Assembly (NCBI RefSeq): GCF_035989265.1
Contig: NZ_JAYKZX010000001.1
Span: 124,001 to 188,000 of the forward strand
DNA: 64,000 bases
Source of the DNA: Sphingobium sp. HWE2-09
GTDB taxonomy: Bacteria > Pseudomonadota > Alphaproteobacteria > Sphingomonadales > Sphingomonadaceae
Reading direction: 5' to 3'
The notes below the pieces were generated by a model that was given only the letters and a program-made list of their open reading frames with translations, had not been told where the DNA came from and ran no database searches. This document shows, one piece after another, positions 34,400-42,840 of this stretch (position 1 is its first letter; every line of letters begins with the position of its first letter). Both the position numbers and the translations under genes were made by a program.

Positions 34400-35293
34400 C
34401 TATTTATGCGTGATGTCCATGCCGTCATGGCGACCGATCCGCGCGTCCAGCATTCGACGGGCAACGGTGGAGGCAGAGCCATAGGCACGTAGGAAAAGGA
34501 TGGAGGTGTCCGCCGCCCGGGCGATCTCGCGCAGCTTGAGCGGGCCGGGGCGCGTGGGTTCGCAGATCGCGCCGCCGAAATAATGATCGACCCCGTCCAG
34601 CACCATCGCATAGCGATTGCCTCCCGGCGCGGCGGCGTCATAGGCTGCCAGATGACCCCGCCAGCCTTCGCCGTTCTGGTCCATGCCCGGCAGCAGATCC
34701 GCCGTGCCGGTTTGGATCAACGCAGGCACGGCGAGCGCGCCATAGCCCGCCGCCGTAATCAGCACGGGGATGGGCGCAGGCGGGGAAAAGGCGACGACGG
34801 CAATCACTTTTGCATCGCGCAATGGTGCGACGACGCCGTCCGGCACGACCGCTTCTGCGCCGCCCAGCGTCAACGCCGTCAGTCCGCCATAGCTGTGACC
34901 CGCCGCGATATAGGGTCCGCCGATATGCTGCGAAAGGGCGCGCATATCCTCGATCCGCGCCTTCCAGCTGGTCAGACCCTTGAAATCAGCGGTGCGGGGG
35001 TGATCGGTCGAATCCACATGGAGCGGGGCGAGCACGATATAGCCCGCTTTCACCCAGGGACCGATCAGCCGATCATATTTCCAAGGGGCAGATGCCGCGC
35101 CATGGGAAAAGGCGATCGTGCCGATCGGGCGGCTGCGTGGCGTCCAGCGCCACACCTGCACCTCTCGCCCGTCCGACGTGGTCAGCGCCAGTTGGGCTGC
35201 CTTGCTGACAGAGGCCGCAAAGGCAGGAAGAGTGCAGACGAGACCAGCGGTTGTCGCCGTCAGCATCGCGCGCCGGGAAAGGATGAAGCTCAT
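34400..35293 (-). CDS. Tat-exported alpha/beta hydrolase (dienelactone/acetylhydrolase-like)
   Basis: A 297-residue exported hydrolase. The leader SRRAMLTATTAGLVCTLPAFA is Tat-like. The nucleophile elbow is AAGHSYGGLTAL with the normal Ser. VQVWRWTPRSRPIGTIAFSHG is the oxyanion-side strand, and VDHYFGG supplies the likely catalytic His. The pattern is of PAF-acetylhydrolase or dienelactone hydrolase relatives. It is the first gene downstream of the IclR regulator on the same strand, with an imperfect operator-like site at 35304. Confidence 0.85.
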   Translation of the reverse strand: MSFILSRRAMLTATTAGLVCTLPAFAASVSKAAQLALTTSDGREVQVWRWTPRSRPIGTIAFSHGAASAPWKYDRLIGPWVKAGYIVLAPLHVDSTDHPRTADFKGLTSWKARIEDMRALSQHIGGPYIAAGHSYGGLTALTLGGAEAVVPDGVVAPLRDAKVIAVVAFSPPAPIPVLITAAGYGALAVPALIQTGTADLLPGMDQNGEGWRGHLAAYDAAAPGGNRYAMVLDGVDHYFGGAICEPTRPGPLKLREIARAADTSILFLRAYGSASTVARRMLDARIGRHDGMDITHK

Positions 35294-35303
35294 ATCCCGC
35301 AGC

Positions 35304-35318
35304 CTATCCGGCGGACCG
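35304..35318 (+). promoter_or_regulatory. weak operator-like site E
   Basis: CTATCCGGCGGACCG starts 11 bases upstream of the hydrolase start. It keeps CTATCCG but ends CCG rather than CGG, so it is only a possible member of the motif family. Confidence 0.3.
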
Positions 35319-35380
35319 ATCGACCATAGCGGGACGCAATGCTTGTCCGGCAGGCGAGCATGGACCGCGCCCTTTGTGCT

Positions 35381-36169
35381 TCAGGCCTGCCCCGCCGGTT
35401 CGCTGAGATCACGACTGATGGCGGCCGCGTAGGATTTAAGGACCGGCAAATATTTCTCCAATGCCGCGTCGATCTTCATCGCGGTGACGAAGAACACCAT
35501 CGTCATCGCCGCTTCAAATATGCCGTCGCAAAAGATGGGAACGGCGATCGAGCTGGTCTTGCCCGGCGTGCGGTTGAAATGGTTGCGCCCCTGCACGGCA
35601 AAGCCGTTCTGGCGGATCTTGTCCACGTCCAAGCTGGCTTCCGCCGTGGTCAGATAATCCAGGTCGATGTCCTGCGATATGCGCATCCAGTTGAGGATCA
35701 TGTCGCGATCTTCATCAGGCGCGAAGGCGAGCGACAGCTTGCCCGACGCGCTGTCGAGGATCGGCAGGGTGAAGCCGGGATAGTAATTTTCGAAGGTTAA
35801 CGACGTGTTGGCATGGGTGCTGTCGCGCAGCATCATGCGGCGGCCGACGCGGATGGCGATGGAAATCGGCCAGCCGACTTCCTGCGTGAGCGCCAATATA
35901 TGGGGCCGTGCGATGTTGACCAGATGGTCGCCATGCTGGAACCCCTGCGCCAACGTCTGCACCATGGCGGTGGCCCGGTAGCGCTTACGCGACGGTTCCT
36001 GTTCGATCAGCCCTTCATACAGCAATGTTTGCACGATGCGGCAGGCGGTGGGATAAGGGACTTTCGATGCCCGGGATATTTCCATCATCGAAAGAGAGCC
36101 ATGCTGGTTGATGGCCCGCAGCGCAGAGATCGACCGGCTGATCGATCGGATAGGTACACCCTTTTCCAT
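35381..36169 (-). CDS. IclR-family transcriptional regulator
   Basis: A 262-residue IclR-type regulator. The N-terminal winged helix is SLSMMEISRASKVPYPTACR followed by IVQTLLYEGLIEQ, and the effector-binding domain fills the rest (NIARPHILALTQEVGWPISI, FNRTPGKTSSIAVPIF). It resembles the MhpR/PcaR group, which often activate aromatic catabolism. Start 36169 has GAGGGAG at good spacing; the longer frame to 36244 would run into the palindromic site at 36248. It is divergent from an aldehyde dehydrogenase. Its likely operator is the perfect palindrome upstream, and similar sites occur across the window. Confidence 0.9.
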   Translation of the reverse strand: MEKGVPIRSISRSISALRAINQHGSLSMMEISRASKVPYPTACRIVQTLLYEGLIEQEPSRKRYRATAMVQTLAQGFQHGDHLVNIARPHILALTQEVGWPISIAIRVGRRMMLRDSTHANTSLTFENYYPGFTLPILDSASGKLSLAFAPDEDRDMILNWMRISQDIDLDYLTTAEASLDVDKIRQNGFAVQGRNHFNRTPGKTSSIAVPIFCDGIFEAAMTMVFFVTAMKIDAALEKYLPVLKSYAAAISRDLSEPAGQA

Positions 36170-36247
36170 GTTTGCGACTCCCTCGTGACATTTCCATTGC
36201 AGATAAGGGAACATGAAATTCTCATAGATCGGATAGTCGGGCAATGA

Positions 36248-36266
36248 TTATCCGACAGTCGGATAG
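36248..36266. promoter_or_regulatory. operator-like site F, perfect palindrome upstream of IclR gene
   Basis: TATCCGAC (36249-36256), one central base, GTCGGATA (36258-36265): a perfect 8-base inverted repeat in 17 bases, the size usual for IclR-family operators. Both strands read YTATCCGNNNNNCGG. A third CGGATAG half-site lies next to it at 36230-36236. It serves the divergent iclR and aldehyde dehydrogenase genes. Confidence 0.75.
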
Positions 36267-36414
36267 ATTTGCTCTTTTTCCGGTTAACCCGGAACCAAAA
36301 GCGTTGTTGGCGTGACGCTGCGTTGTAACGCTTGGGTTCTGCTTGATGGGTAGGCGCCCGTCGCCGTTGCGGCCTAACCCGTGCCATTTACGCTTTATCT
36401 GCAAGGACATGCCC

Positions 36415-37923
36415 ATGTTGCACATTTCCCGCCCCACGCTCCGCCCTGATACGCAAGCGTTCATCGACCGTCGCGGCGGGGGCAACGGCCTGTTGATCGA
36501 TGGCGAATGGCGCGAAGCCCAAGGTAGCGCCACGCTTGCGACGCTGGACCCCGCGACTGGTGCCGAACTGGCGCGAATCAGTGATGCGTCGACAGCCGAC
36601 GTCGATGAAGCCGTGGCCGCCGCGCGCAAAGCGCTGCCCGGTTGGCGCGCGACGACGCCGGTGGCCCGCGCCCGCATCCTGTGGGCGATCGCCGACCTGA
36701 TCGAGGCGCATATCGACGAATTGGCGGAACTGGAAACGCTGGACCAGGGCAAGCCGCTGTTCGTGGGGCGCTGGGCAGAGATTCCCGGCGCGGTCAACCA
36801 GTTCCGTTTCTTTGCCGGGCAGGCAATGGCGATTGAGGGGCAGACGCTCAACAGTTCGATCGATTATCAGCCGCAGGGCAAGCAAGTGTCGACCTGGACG
36901 CTGCGCGAATCGGTGGGCGTGGTCGCGGCGATCGTGCCGTGGAACTCCCCGCTGGTGCTGACCGCGATGAAGCTGGCCCCGGCGCTGGCGGCGGGCTGCA
37001 CCCTTGTCCTCAAACCCGCCGAAGATACGTCGCTATCGGCGCTGCGGCTGGGCGAATTGATGCTGGAGGCGGGCTTGCCCGCGGGCGTGCTGAACATCGT
37101 CACAGGCCTGGGCAGCAAGACCGGCGCAGCGCTATCCACCCATGCGGGCGTGGACAAGATCGCCTTCACCGGCTCCACCGCGACGGGCCGCGCGATCCTG
37201 GACGCAGCCAAGATCGACTTCAAGCGCGTCACCCTGGAATTGGGCGGCAAGTCGCCCACCATCGTGATGCCCGATGCGGACCTGAGCCTTGCCATCCCCG
37301 GGGTCGCCAACGCGATCTTCTTCAACGGCGGTCAGGTGTGCATCGCGGGATCGCGTCTCTATGTGCATAGCAGTATCCGCGATCAGGTGATCGAGGGGGT
37401 CGCCGCCTATGCGCAGGGACTGGCGCTGGGCCATGGACTGGATGCCGCGACACAGATGGGACCGCTGGTATCGGCGCGTCATGCCGAAAGGGTGGCAGGC
37501 TTCATCGACGGCGCGCGCACGGATGGCGCGACGATCGTCACTGGCGGCGAACGGCTGGGCGAAGCGGGCACCTTCATCACGCCGACACTGGTGACGGACG
37601 TGCGGCAGGACATGGCGATTGTGCGCGAAGAAGTGTTCGGGCCGGTGCTGGTCGCGCAAAGTTTCGACGATGCGGATGAAGTGATCGCGGCGGCCAACGA
37701 CAGCCAATATGGCTTGGCATCGAGCGTGTGGACGGAGTCGCTGTCCACCGCCCATCGCATGAGTAGCGCGATCCATGCCGGGACGGTGTGGATCAACTGC
37801 CACGCCATGTATGACGCCAGCCTGCCGATCGGCGGCGTCAAGCAATCAGGCTGGGGCCGGGACAGCGGCAAGCAGGCGCTCGACAGCTATCTGGAATGGA
37901 AGACAGTCTGCGCAGTGATCTGA
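36415..37923 (+). CDS. NAD(P)-dependent aldehyde dehydrogenase
   Basis: A 502-residue aldehyde dehydrogenase. The Rossmann and active-site order is complete: VVAAIVPWNSPLVLT, GSKTGAALSTHAGVDKIAFT, the general base in TLELGGKSPTIV (near residue 275) and the catalytic Cys in FFNGGQVCIAGSR (near residue 307), then EEVFGPVL. ATG 36415 has AAGGA 7 bases upstream; 36409 would be too close. It is divergent from the IclR regulator and shares the palindromic site. It resembles betaine/aromatic aldehyde dehydrogenases. A terminator follows. Confidence 0.93.
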   Translation: MLHISRPTLRPDTQAFIDRRGGGNGLLIDGEWREAQGSATLATLDPATGAELARISDASTADVDEAVAAARKALPGWRATTPVARARILWAIADLIEAHIDELAELETLDQGKPLFVGRWAEIPGAVNQFRFFAGQAMAIEGQTLNSSIDYQPQGKQVSTWTLRESVGVVAAIVPWNSPLVLTAMKLAPALAAGCTLVLKPAEDTSLSALRLGELMLEAGLPAGVLNIVTGLGSKTGAALSTHAGVDKIAFTGSTATGRAILDAAKIDFKRVTLELGGKSPTIVMPDADLSLAIPGVANAIFFNGGQVCIAGSRLYVHSSIRDQVIEGVAAYAQGLALGHGLDAATQMGPLVSARHAERVAGFIDGARTDGATIVTGGERLGEAGTFITPTLVTDVRQDMAIVREEVFGPVLVAQSFDDADEVIAAANDSQYGLASSVWTESLSTAHRMSSAIHAGTVWINCHAMYDASLPIGGVKQSGWGRDSGKQALDSYLEWKTVCAVI

Positions 37924-37950
37924 TCAGGAGCGTCGAATAGCTCACCTTAG

Positions 37951-37994
37951 CGGCCCGCGCCTCCCCAAAATGGAGCGCGGGCCGTTGCGTTTTT
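37951..37994 (+). terminator. intrinsic terminator after the aldehyde dehydrogenase gene
   Basis: CGGCCCGCG (37951-37959) pairs with CGCGGGCCG (37976-37984), and CTCC with GGAG inside it, with a CCAAAAT loop. It is followed by TTGCGTTTTT. The remaining 200 bases to the hydantoinase start show no clear promoter or operator; no YTATCCG site was seen there. Confidence 0.85.
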
Positions 37995-38194
37995 GCGTTC
38001 AAAAGCCCTGCTTGCTCGCATGGCGGTCAAACGGCGGCGGAGGCTGGTCCCGGCGGCGCCGATGCGGTGGGTTGCGGTCAGGCGATGGTCCTGCGGGATC
38101 GCGACGATATTTCGGTAATCTGGCCCTGCGGCAGTGCGGCCCCTCCCCTGAATGGAGGGACGCACGCCCGGCGGCTGTTGGACATGGGGTGCTT

Positions 38195-40252
38195 ATGGCC
38201 TATCGGTTGGGCGTTGACGTTGGCGGGACTTTCACAGACCTGCTCTTGTTCGAGGAAGATAGCGGCTCTTTCTGGCGGCATAAGACGCCGTCGACCCCGC
38301 ATGACAGTTCCGAAGGTATCCTGAATGGCGTGACCGCCATTTGCGACAAGGCGGACATTACCCCGGCCGATATCGAGATTTTCCTGCACGGCACCACCGT
38401 CGCGACCAACGCCATATTGGAAGGCAAGGGCGCGCGCGTCGGCCTGATCGTGACGGAGGGCTATCGCCAGGTCATGCAGATCGCACGCAGCTTCGTGCCC
38501 GGCGGCCTGGCCGGATGGATCGTATGGCCCAAGCCCGTGCCGCTCGCCGCGCTGGAGGATACGTTCGAGATCAAGGGACGCATGGATGCGCAGGGCAAGG
38601 AACTGCGCCCGATCGACGACGCCGACATCCGCACCGTGCTGGAAACGCTGAAGGCGCGCGGCGTCGAGGCGCTGACGGTCAGCCTGGTCAACGGCTATAT
38701 CAACGGTGCGCATGAACAGCGTGTCGGCGAACTGGCGGCGGAAATCCTGCCCGGCATCCCCATTTCGCTGAGCCATGTGGTGCTGCCCGAAATGCAGGAA
38801 TATGAGCGCACGCTGACCACCGTCGCCAATGCGTCCGTCCGCCCGATCGTCAGCCGCTATGTCAGCAATCTGCGCAACCGTTTGCGCGACGCGGGGATGA
38901 ACGGGCAATTGTCGCTGCTGCGGTCGGACGGCGGGCTGATGTCGTCGGAAAGTTCCGAGGAACAGCCTGTCGCACTGCTGATGTCGGGTCCGGCGGGCGG
39001 CGTGACCGGGGCTTTGTGGGTCGGCAAGAATGCCGGTATCCGCAACATCCTGACGCTGGACGTGGGCGGCACGTCGACCGACGTCGCACTGATCGAAAAT
39101 CTCGAAGCGCGCCGGGTGCGCACCACCGAAGTGGGGCACCTGTCGGTTCGCGCGTCGGCGCTGGACGTCAAGACGGTGGGCGCAGGTGGCGGATCGATCG
39201 CCTATGTGCCCGAACTGACCAAGGCGTTGCGCGTCGGCCCGCAATCGGCCGGCGCGGTGCCGGGACCGGTCGCCTATGGTAAGGGCGGCACGTTGCCGAC
39301 CGTGACCGACGCCAATGTCGTGCTGGGCTATCTGCCCGAAGCGCTGCTGGGCGGCACGTTCAAGCTGGACAAGCCGGGCGCGGAAAAGGCGGTGCAGACC
39401 ATCGCCGACGCGCTGGGCATCGGCCTCTATGAAGCGGCGCGCGGTATCATCGACATCGTGAACGAAAATATGTTCGGCGCGCTGCGGATGATTTCGGTGC
39501 AGCAGGGCTATGATCCCCGCGACTTCGCACTGATGGGCTTTGGCGGCGCAGGTCCGCTGCACGTTAATGCGGTCGCGCGGCTGATGGGCAGCTGGCCCGC
39601 CGTGTCGCCGGTCAGCCCCGGCGTGCTGTGCGCGCTGGGCGACGCCACGACGCAGATGCGCGCCGAAACCGCCCGCTCCTTCTCCCGCCGGTTCAGCGAG
39701 ACGCAGGAATCCGAAGTACGCGGCATATTGGACGAAATGGCCAAGCAGACCCGCGACGCGCTGATCGCCGATGGCGTGCCGGAAGCGGAGATCACCAGCC
39801 TGTTCGAAATCGACGTGCGCTATGAAGGCCAGGCGTTCGAAGTGCCGCTGTCGATCGACCCAGAAACGCTGGCGCAGGATGGCCTCGCCGGGATCACCGC
39901 CCGCTTCGATACGGAGCATAAGCGGCTGTTCACGTTCAACATGGAATCCGCGCATGAACTGGTGAACCTGCGCGCCGTAGCGCTGGGCCAGGCGCCCGAC
40001 CTGCCCGCGGCCGACCTGCCGGTCGGCAATGGCGATCCGGTCAATGCCAAGATCCGCGACCATCAATTGTGGATCGACGGGGAACTGCGCGCTGCCGTCA
40101 TCTACGACCGGGCCAAGCTGTGCCAGGGCGACACCATCCCCGGACCCGCGATCGTCATCGAAATGGATTCCACGACGTTGATCGAAGCGGACTGCACCGG
40201 CCTTGTCGACCGTGTCGGCAACATCCTTATCAACCCGACCACCCAGGCCTGA
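38195..40252 (+). CDS. hydantoinase/oxoprolinase subunit A (HyuA-like)
   Basis: A 685-residue A-subunit of the ATP-dependent hydantoinase/5-oxoprolinase/acetophenone carboxylase family. The actin-like ATP-binding motifs are DVGGTFTDLLLF at the start, HGTTVATNAILEGKGARVG and LTLDVGGTSTDVALIE. EYERTLTTVANASVRPIVSRY and GMNGQLSLLRSDGGLM are further family blocks. ATG 38195 is the first codon that keeps the motif at the N-terminus. With subunit B it would hydrolyse a lactam or hydantoin, or carboxylate a ketone, using ATP. The pairing with an isochorismatase-type amidase favours hydantoin-like C-N hydrolysis. Confidence 0.92.
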   Translation: MAYRLGVDVGGTFTDLLLFEEDSGSFWRHKTPSTPHDSSEGILNGVTAICDKADITPADIEIFLHGTTVATNAILEGKGARVGLIVTEGYRQVMQIARSFVPGGLAGWIVWPKPVPLAALEDTFEIKGRMDAQGKELRPIDDADIRTVLETLKARGVEALTVSLVNGYINGAHEQRVGELAAEILPGIPISLSHVVLPEMQEYERTLTTVANASVRPIVSRYVSNLRNRLRDAGMNGQLSLLRSDGGLMSSESSEEQPVALLMSGPAGGVTGALWVGKNAGIRNILTLDVGGTSTDVALIENLEARRVRTTEVGHLSVRASALDVKTVGAGGGSIAYVPELTKALRVGPQSAGAVPGPVAYGKGGTLPTVTDANVVLGYLPEALLGGTFKLDKPGAEKAVQTIADALGIGLYEAARGIIDIVNENMFGALRMISVQQGYDPRDFALMGFGGAGPLHVNAVARLMGSWPAVSPVSPGVLCALGDATTQMRAETARSFSRRFSETQESEVRGILDEMAKQTRDALIADGVPEAEITSLFEIDVRYEGQAFEVPLSIDPETLAQDGLAGITARFDTEHKRLFTFNMESAHELVNLRAVALGQAPDLPAADLPVGNGDPVNAKIRDHQLWIDGELRAAVIYDRAKLCQGDTIPGPAIVIEMDSTTLIEADCTGLVDRVGNILINPTTQA

Positions 40253-40263
40253 AGGACTTAGCG

Positions 40264-42147
40264 ATGCCCGCAACCATCATTCAGCGCAACGACGCCCCCT
40301 TCAACCCCAGCCCGATCGATCCGGTTACGCTGGAGGTGATCGAGAACGCACTGCGCAACGCCCGCGTCGAAATGGACGCCACGCTGGTCCGTACCGCCAT
40401 GTCGCCCGGCATCCGCGAACAGGGGGACGCCTTCCCCCTGATCGCCGATCATCAGGGCCGCATGATCGTGGGCCAGTTCGGCTCCTATATCGGCCCTTTC
40501 CTCGAAGGCTATGAAGGCACGGTCGAGGAAGGCGACATGATCATGCTGTCGGACCCCTATTCGGTCGGCGGCGCGGTGAGCCATTGCAACGACTGGCTGG
40601 TGCTGCTGCCCGTGTTCAAGGACGGTCGCCTGATCGCCTATACCTCGATGTTCGGCCATATGAGCGATATTGGCGGCAAGGTGCCCGGATCGATGCCGAT
40701 CGACGCCACCTCCATCTTCCAGGAAGGCGTGCGCATCCCGCCGATCAAGCTGTACAAGCAGGGCGTCTATAACACCGACCTCGTCAAGCTGATCATGACG
40801 CAGTTGCGCACCCCCGAATGGTGTTCGGCGGATTTGAACGCGCTGATTGCTGCATGCCGCGTAGCTGCGCGCCGCGTGGTGGAAATGGCCGATCGTTTTG
40901 GCGACGATGTGTTCGTGTCAGCGACGAACGAACTGCTGGCCCGCAACTATCGGGCGATGAAGCATCTGATCGCGACGTCTGTGGGTGAGGAACCGGTCAG
41001 CTTCCAGGACTATATCTGCGACGACGGCATGGGCTATGGTCCCTATCGGATCCGCTGCACCATGCGGCGCGAGGGCGAGAAGGTGATCTTGGACTTCGAT
41101 GGCACCGACCCGCAAAGCCCGGCGTCGATCAACTTCTTCCTCAACGAAAACATGCTCAAGATGTTCTTCGGCATCTACATGATCATGGTGTTTGATCCCC
41201 AGATCTTGTTTAACGACGGCTTTTACGACCTGATCGACGTGCGTATTCCGCAGGGGTCGCTGCTCAAGCCCGACTTCCCCGCCGCGCTGTCGGGGCGGAC
41301 CCATGCGCTGGGCCGCATCTTCGACATATTGGGCGGTCTGCTGGGGCAGAAGACGCCCGAGTTCCTGAACGCTGCGGGGTTTTCGTCCTCGCCGCATCTT
41401 TTCTATTCGGGGACGGACCGGAACGGCAAATATTTCCAGCTGTTCCAGATCGGCTTCGGCGGCGTGCCGGGTCGACCAATGGGCGACGGGCCGGACGGCC
41501 ATTCGCTGTTCCCCGGCTTCACCAACGTGCCCAACGAGTTTCTGGAACGCTATTTCCCGCTGGTCATCGAAGCCTATGAAACGGTCGCGGATTCGGGCGG
41601 CGCGGGGCTGCATCGCGGCGGCAACGGGATCAAGGTTTCCTATCGCTTCCTGGAAGCTGGCGCGATCGCCATTCATGACGACCGCTGGTTCGTGCCGCCA
41701 TGGGGTGTCAATGGCGGGCATCCGGGTGCGCGCGCGCGCAAAGTCCTGGAAAAGCCCGATGGCACCCAGACGATCGTGGGCAACAAGTTGGAGGATTATG
41801 AGGTCGAGGCCGGCGACGTGCTGCACTTCATTACCTGGGGTGGCGGCGGCTGGGGCGATCCGCTCAAGCGCGACCCGGCGCTGGTCGCCAAGGAAATCCG
41901 CCAGGGTCTGGTAACGGTGCAGGGCGCGCGATCCTATGGTGTGGTGATCGTCGATGGCTGCGTCGATGAAGGTGCAACCGCCGCACTGCGCGCCAGCATG
42001 GTCGCGTCCAATGTGCGCGATCCTGACATGGTGTTCGATTTCGGCCCAAACATCGAAACGCTGCGCGCCAATTGCGAAGCGGAAACCGGCCTGCCCGCGC
42101 CGCGCCAGCGGCTGTGGGCAACACCCGACGCCATCGCGGCGGAATAA
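40264..42147 (+). CDS. hydantoinase/oxoprolinase subunit B (HyuB-like)
   Basis: A 627-residue B-subunit. Family blocks include DPVTLEVIENALRNARVEMD, AMSPGIREQGDAFPLIAD, SDPYSVGGAVSHCNDW, MFGHMSDIGGKVPGSMP and GNGIKVSYRFLE near the end. The ATG has AAGGA 8 bases upstream and lies 11 bases after subunit A. HyuA and HyuB form one enzyme. The unusually long C-terminal segment after residue 560 (the GWGDPLKRDPALVAKEI part on) follows the usual family ending. Confidence 0.92.
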   Translation: MPATIIQRNDAPFNPSPIDPVTLEVIENALRNARVEMDATLVRTAMSPGIREQGDAFPLIADHQGRMIVGQFGSYIGPFLEGYEGTVEEGDMIMLSDPYSVGGAVSHCNDWLVLLPVFKDGRLIAYTSMFGHMSDIGGKVPGSMPIDATSIFQEGVRIPPIKLYKQGVYNTDLVKLIMTQLRTPEWCSADLNALIAACRVAARRVVEMADRFGDDVFVSATNELLARNYRAMKHLIATSVGEEPVSFQDYICDDGMGYGPYRIRCTMRREGEKVILDFDGTDPQSPASINFFLNENMLKMFFGIYMIMVFDPQILFNDGFYDLIDVRIPQGSLLKPDFPAALSGRTHALGRIFDILGGLLGQKTPEFLNAAGFSSSPHLFYSGTDRNGKYFQLFQIGFGGVPGRPMGDGPDGHSLFPGFTNVPNEFLERYFPLVIEAYETVADSGGAGLHRGGNGIKVSYRFLEAGAIAIHDDRWFVPPWGVNGGHPGARARKVLEKPDGTQTIVGNKLEDYEVEAGDVLHFITWGGGGWGDPLKRDPALVAKEIRQGLVTVQGARSYGVVIVDGCVDEGATAALRASMVASNVRDPDMVFDFGPNIETLRANCEAETGLPAPRQRLWATPDAIAAE

Positions 42148-42150
42148 GCG

Positions 42151-42774
42151 ATGACAGGGGATCTGACCGACAATTATCGGGGCGCGTTCGACGGCGCGCT
42201 CCGGTTTGGGGCCAAGCCTGCGCTGCTGATCGTGGACGTGGTCGTCGCCTACCTGACGCCCGGATCGCCGCTCTACGATCCGGCGTTTCAGGTCGCGCTG
42301 GAATCGAACGAGCGTCTGGTGGCGGCGGCACGGGCGGCGGGGCTGCCGGTGATCTTCACCAATGTCGTCTATCAGCCGGGCGGCGCGGATGGCGGACTGT
42401 TCTACCGCAAAGTGCCTGCCCTCTCCGCTTTCCAGCGCGGGTCGGCGATGGGCGCTTTTCCCGCTACGCTGCAACCGGCTGAAGCCGATACCATCGTGTC
42501 GAAACAATATGCGTCGGCCTTTTTCGGCACCTCGCTTGCATCGACGCTGGCGGCGCAGGGGATCGACACGTTGCTGATTACCGGCTTTTCGACGTCGGGT
42601 TGCGTCCGTGCCACCGCGCTAGATGCGCTGCAACATGGGTTCGTGCCGTTCGTGGTGCGCGAAGCGTGCGGCGATCGGCATCCTGCGCCGCATGAGGCCA
42701 ATCTGTTCGACCTTCAGGCAAAATATTCCGAGGTCGTGAGCGAAGCGGCGGCGATCGAGCTGATTGGCAGTTAA
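42151..42774 (+). CDS. isochorismatase-family cysteine hydrolase
   Basis: A 207-residue amidase of the isochorismatase fold with a complete triad: Asp29 (LLIVDVVVAY), Lys118 (IVSKQYASAFFGT), Cys151 (GFSTSGCVRATALDAL). It is the last gene of the hydantoinase operon, 3 bases after subunit B. The pair ring-opening HyuAB plus N-carbamoyl amidase is the classic arrangement for hydantoin or N-methylhydantoin use. It resembles the amidase at 9992-10675, so the same type of step occurs twice in the window. Confidence 0.9.
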   Translation: MTGDLTDNYRGAFDGALRFGAKPALLIVDVVVAYLTPGSPLYDPAFQVALESNERLVAAARAAGLPVIFTNVVYQPGGADGGLFYRKVPALSAFQRGSAMGAFPATLQPAEADTIVSKQYASAFFGTSLASTLAAQGIDTLLITGFSTSGCVRATALDALQHGFVPFVVREACGDRHPAPHEANLFDLQAKYSEVVSEAAAIELIGS

Positions 42775-42787
42775 TTCGCGACGTTGC

Positions 42788-42813
42788 CGTTCCCCGGCCT
42801 TCGCCGGGGAACG
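42788..42813. repeat. palindromic intergenic repeat, possible bidirectional terminator
   Basis: CGTTCCCCGGC and GCCGGGGAACG form a perfect 11-base stem with a CTTC loop, between two convergent genes. The CCCCGGCGAA-type core is shared with 29581-29605. There is no T tract, so it is more a REP-like element than a strict rho-independent terminator. Confidence 0.65.
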
Positions 42814-42840
42814 GTATGGGCAAGGGCGACGTGGCGGCGG

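Noticed and set aside
38078..40273. A 731-codon open frame on the minus strand
   Set aside because: It is the antisense shadow of the clear HyuA gene; GC-rich codon bias produces long antisense frames here.
40918..42507. A 529-codon minus-strand frame
   Set aside because: Antisense to HyuB and the second amidase; no recognisable domain.
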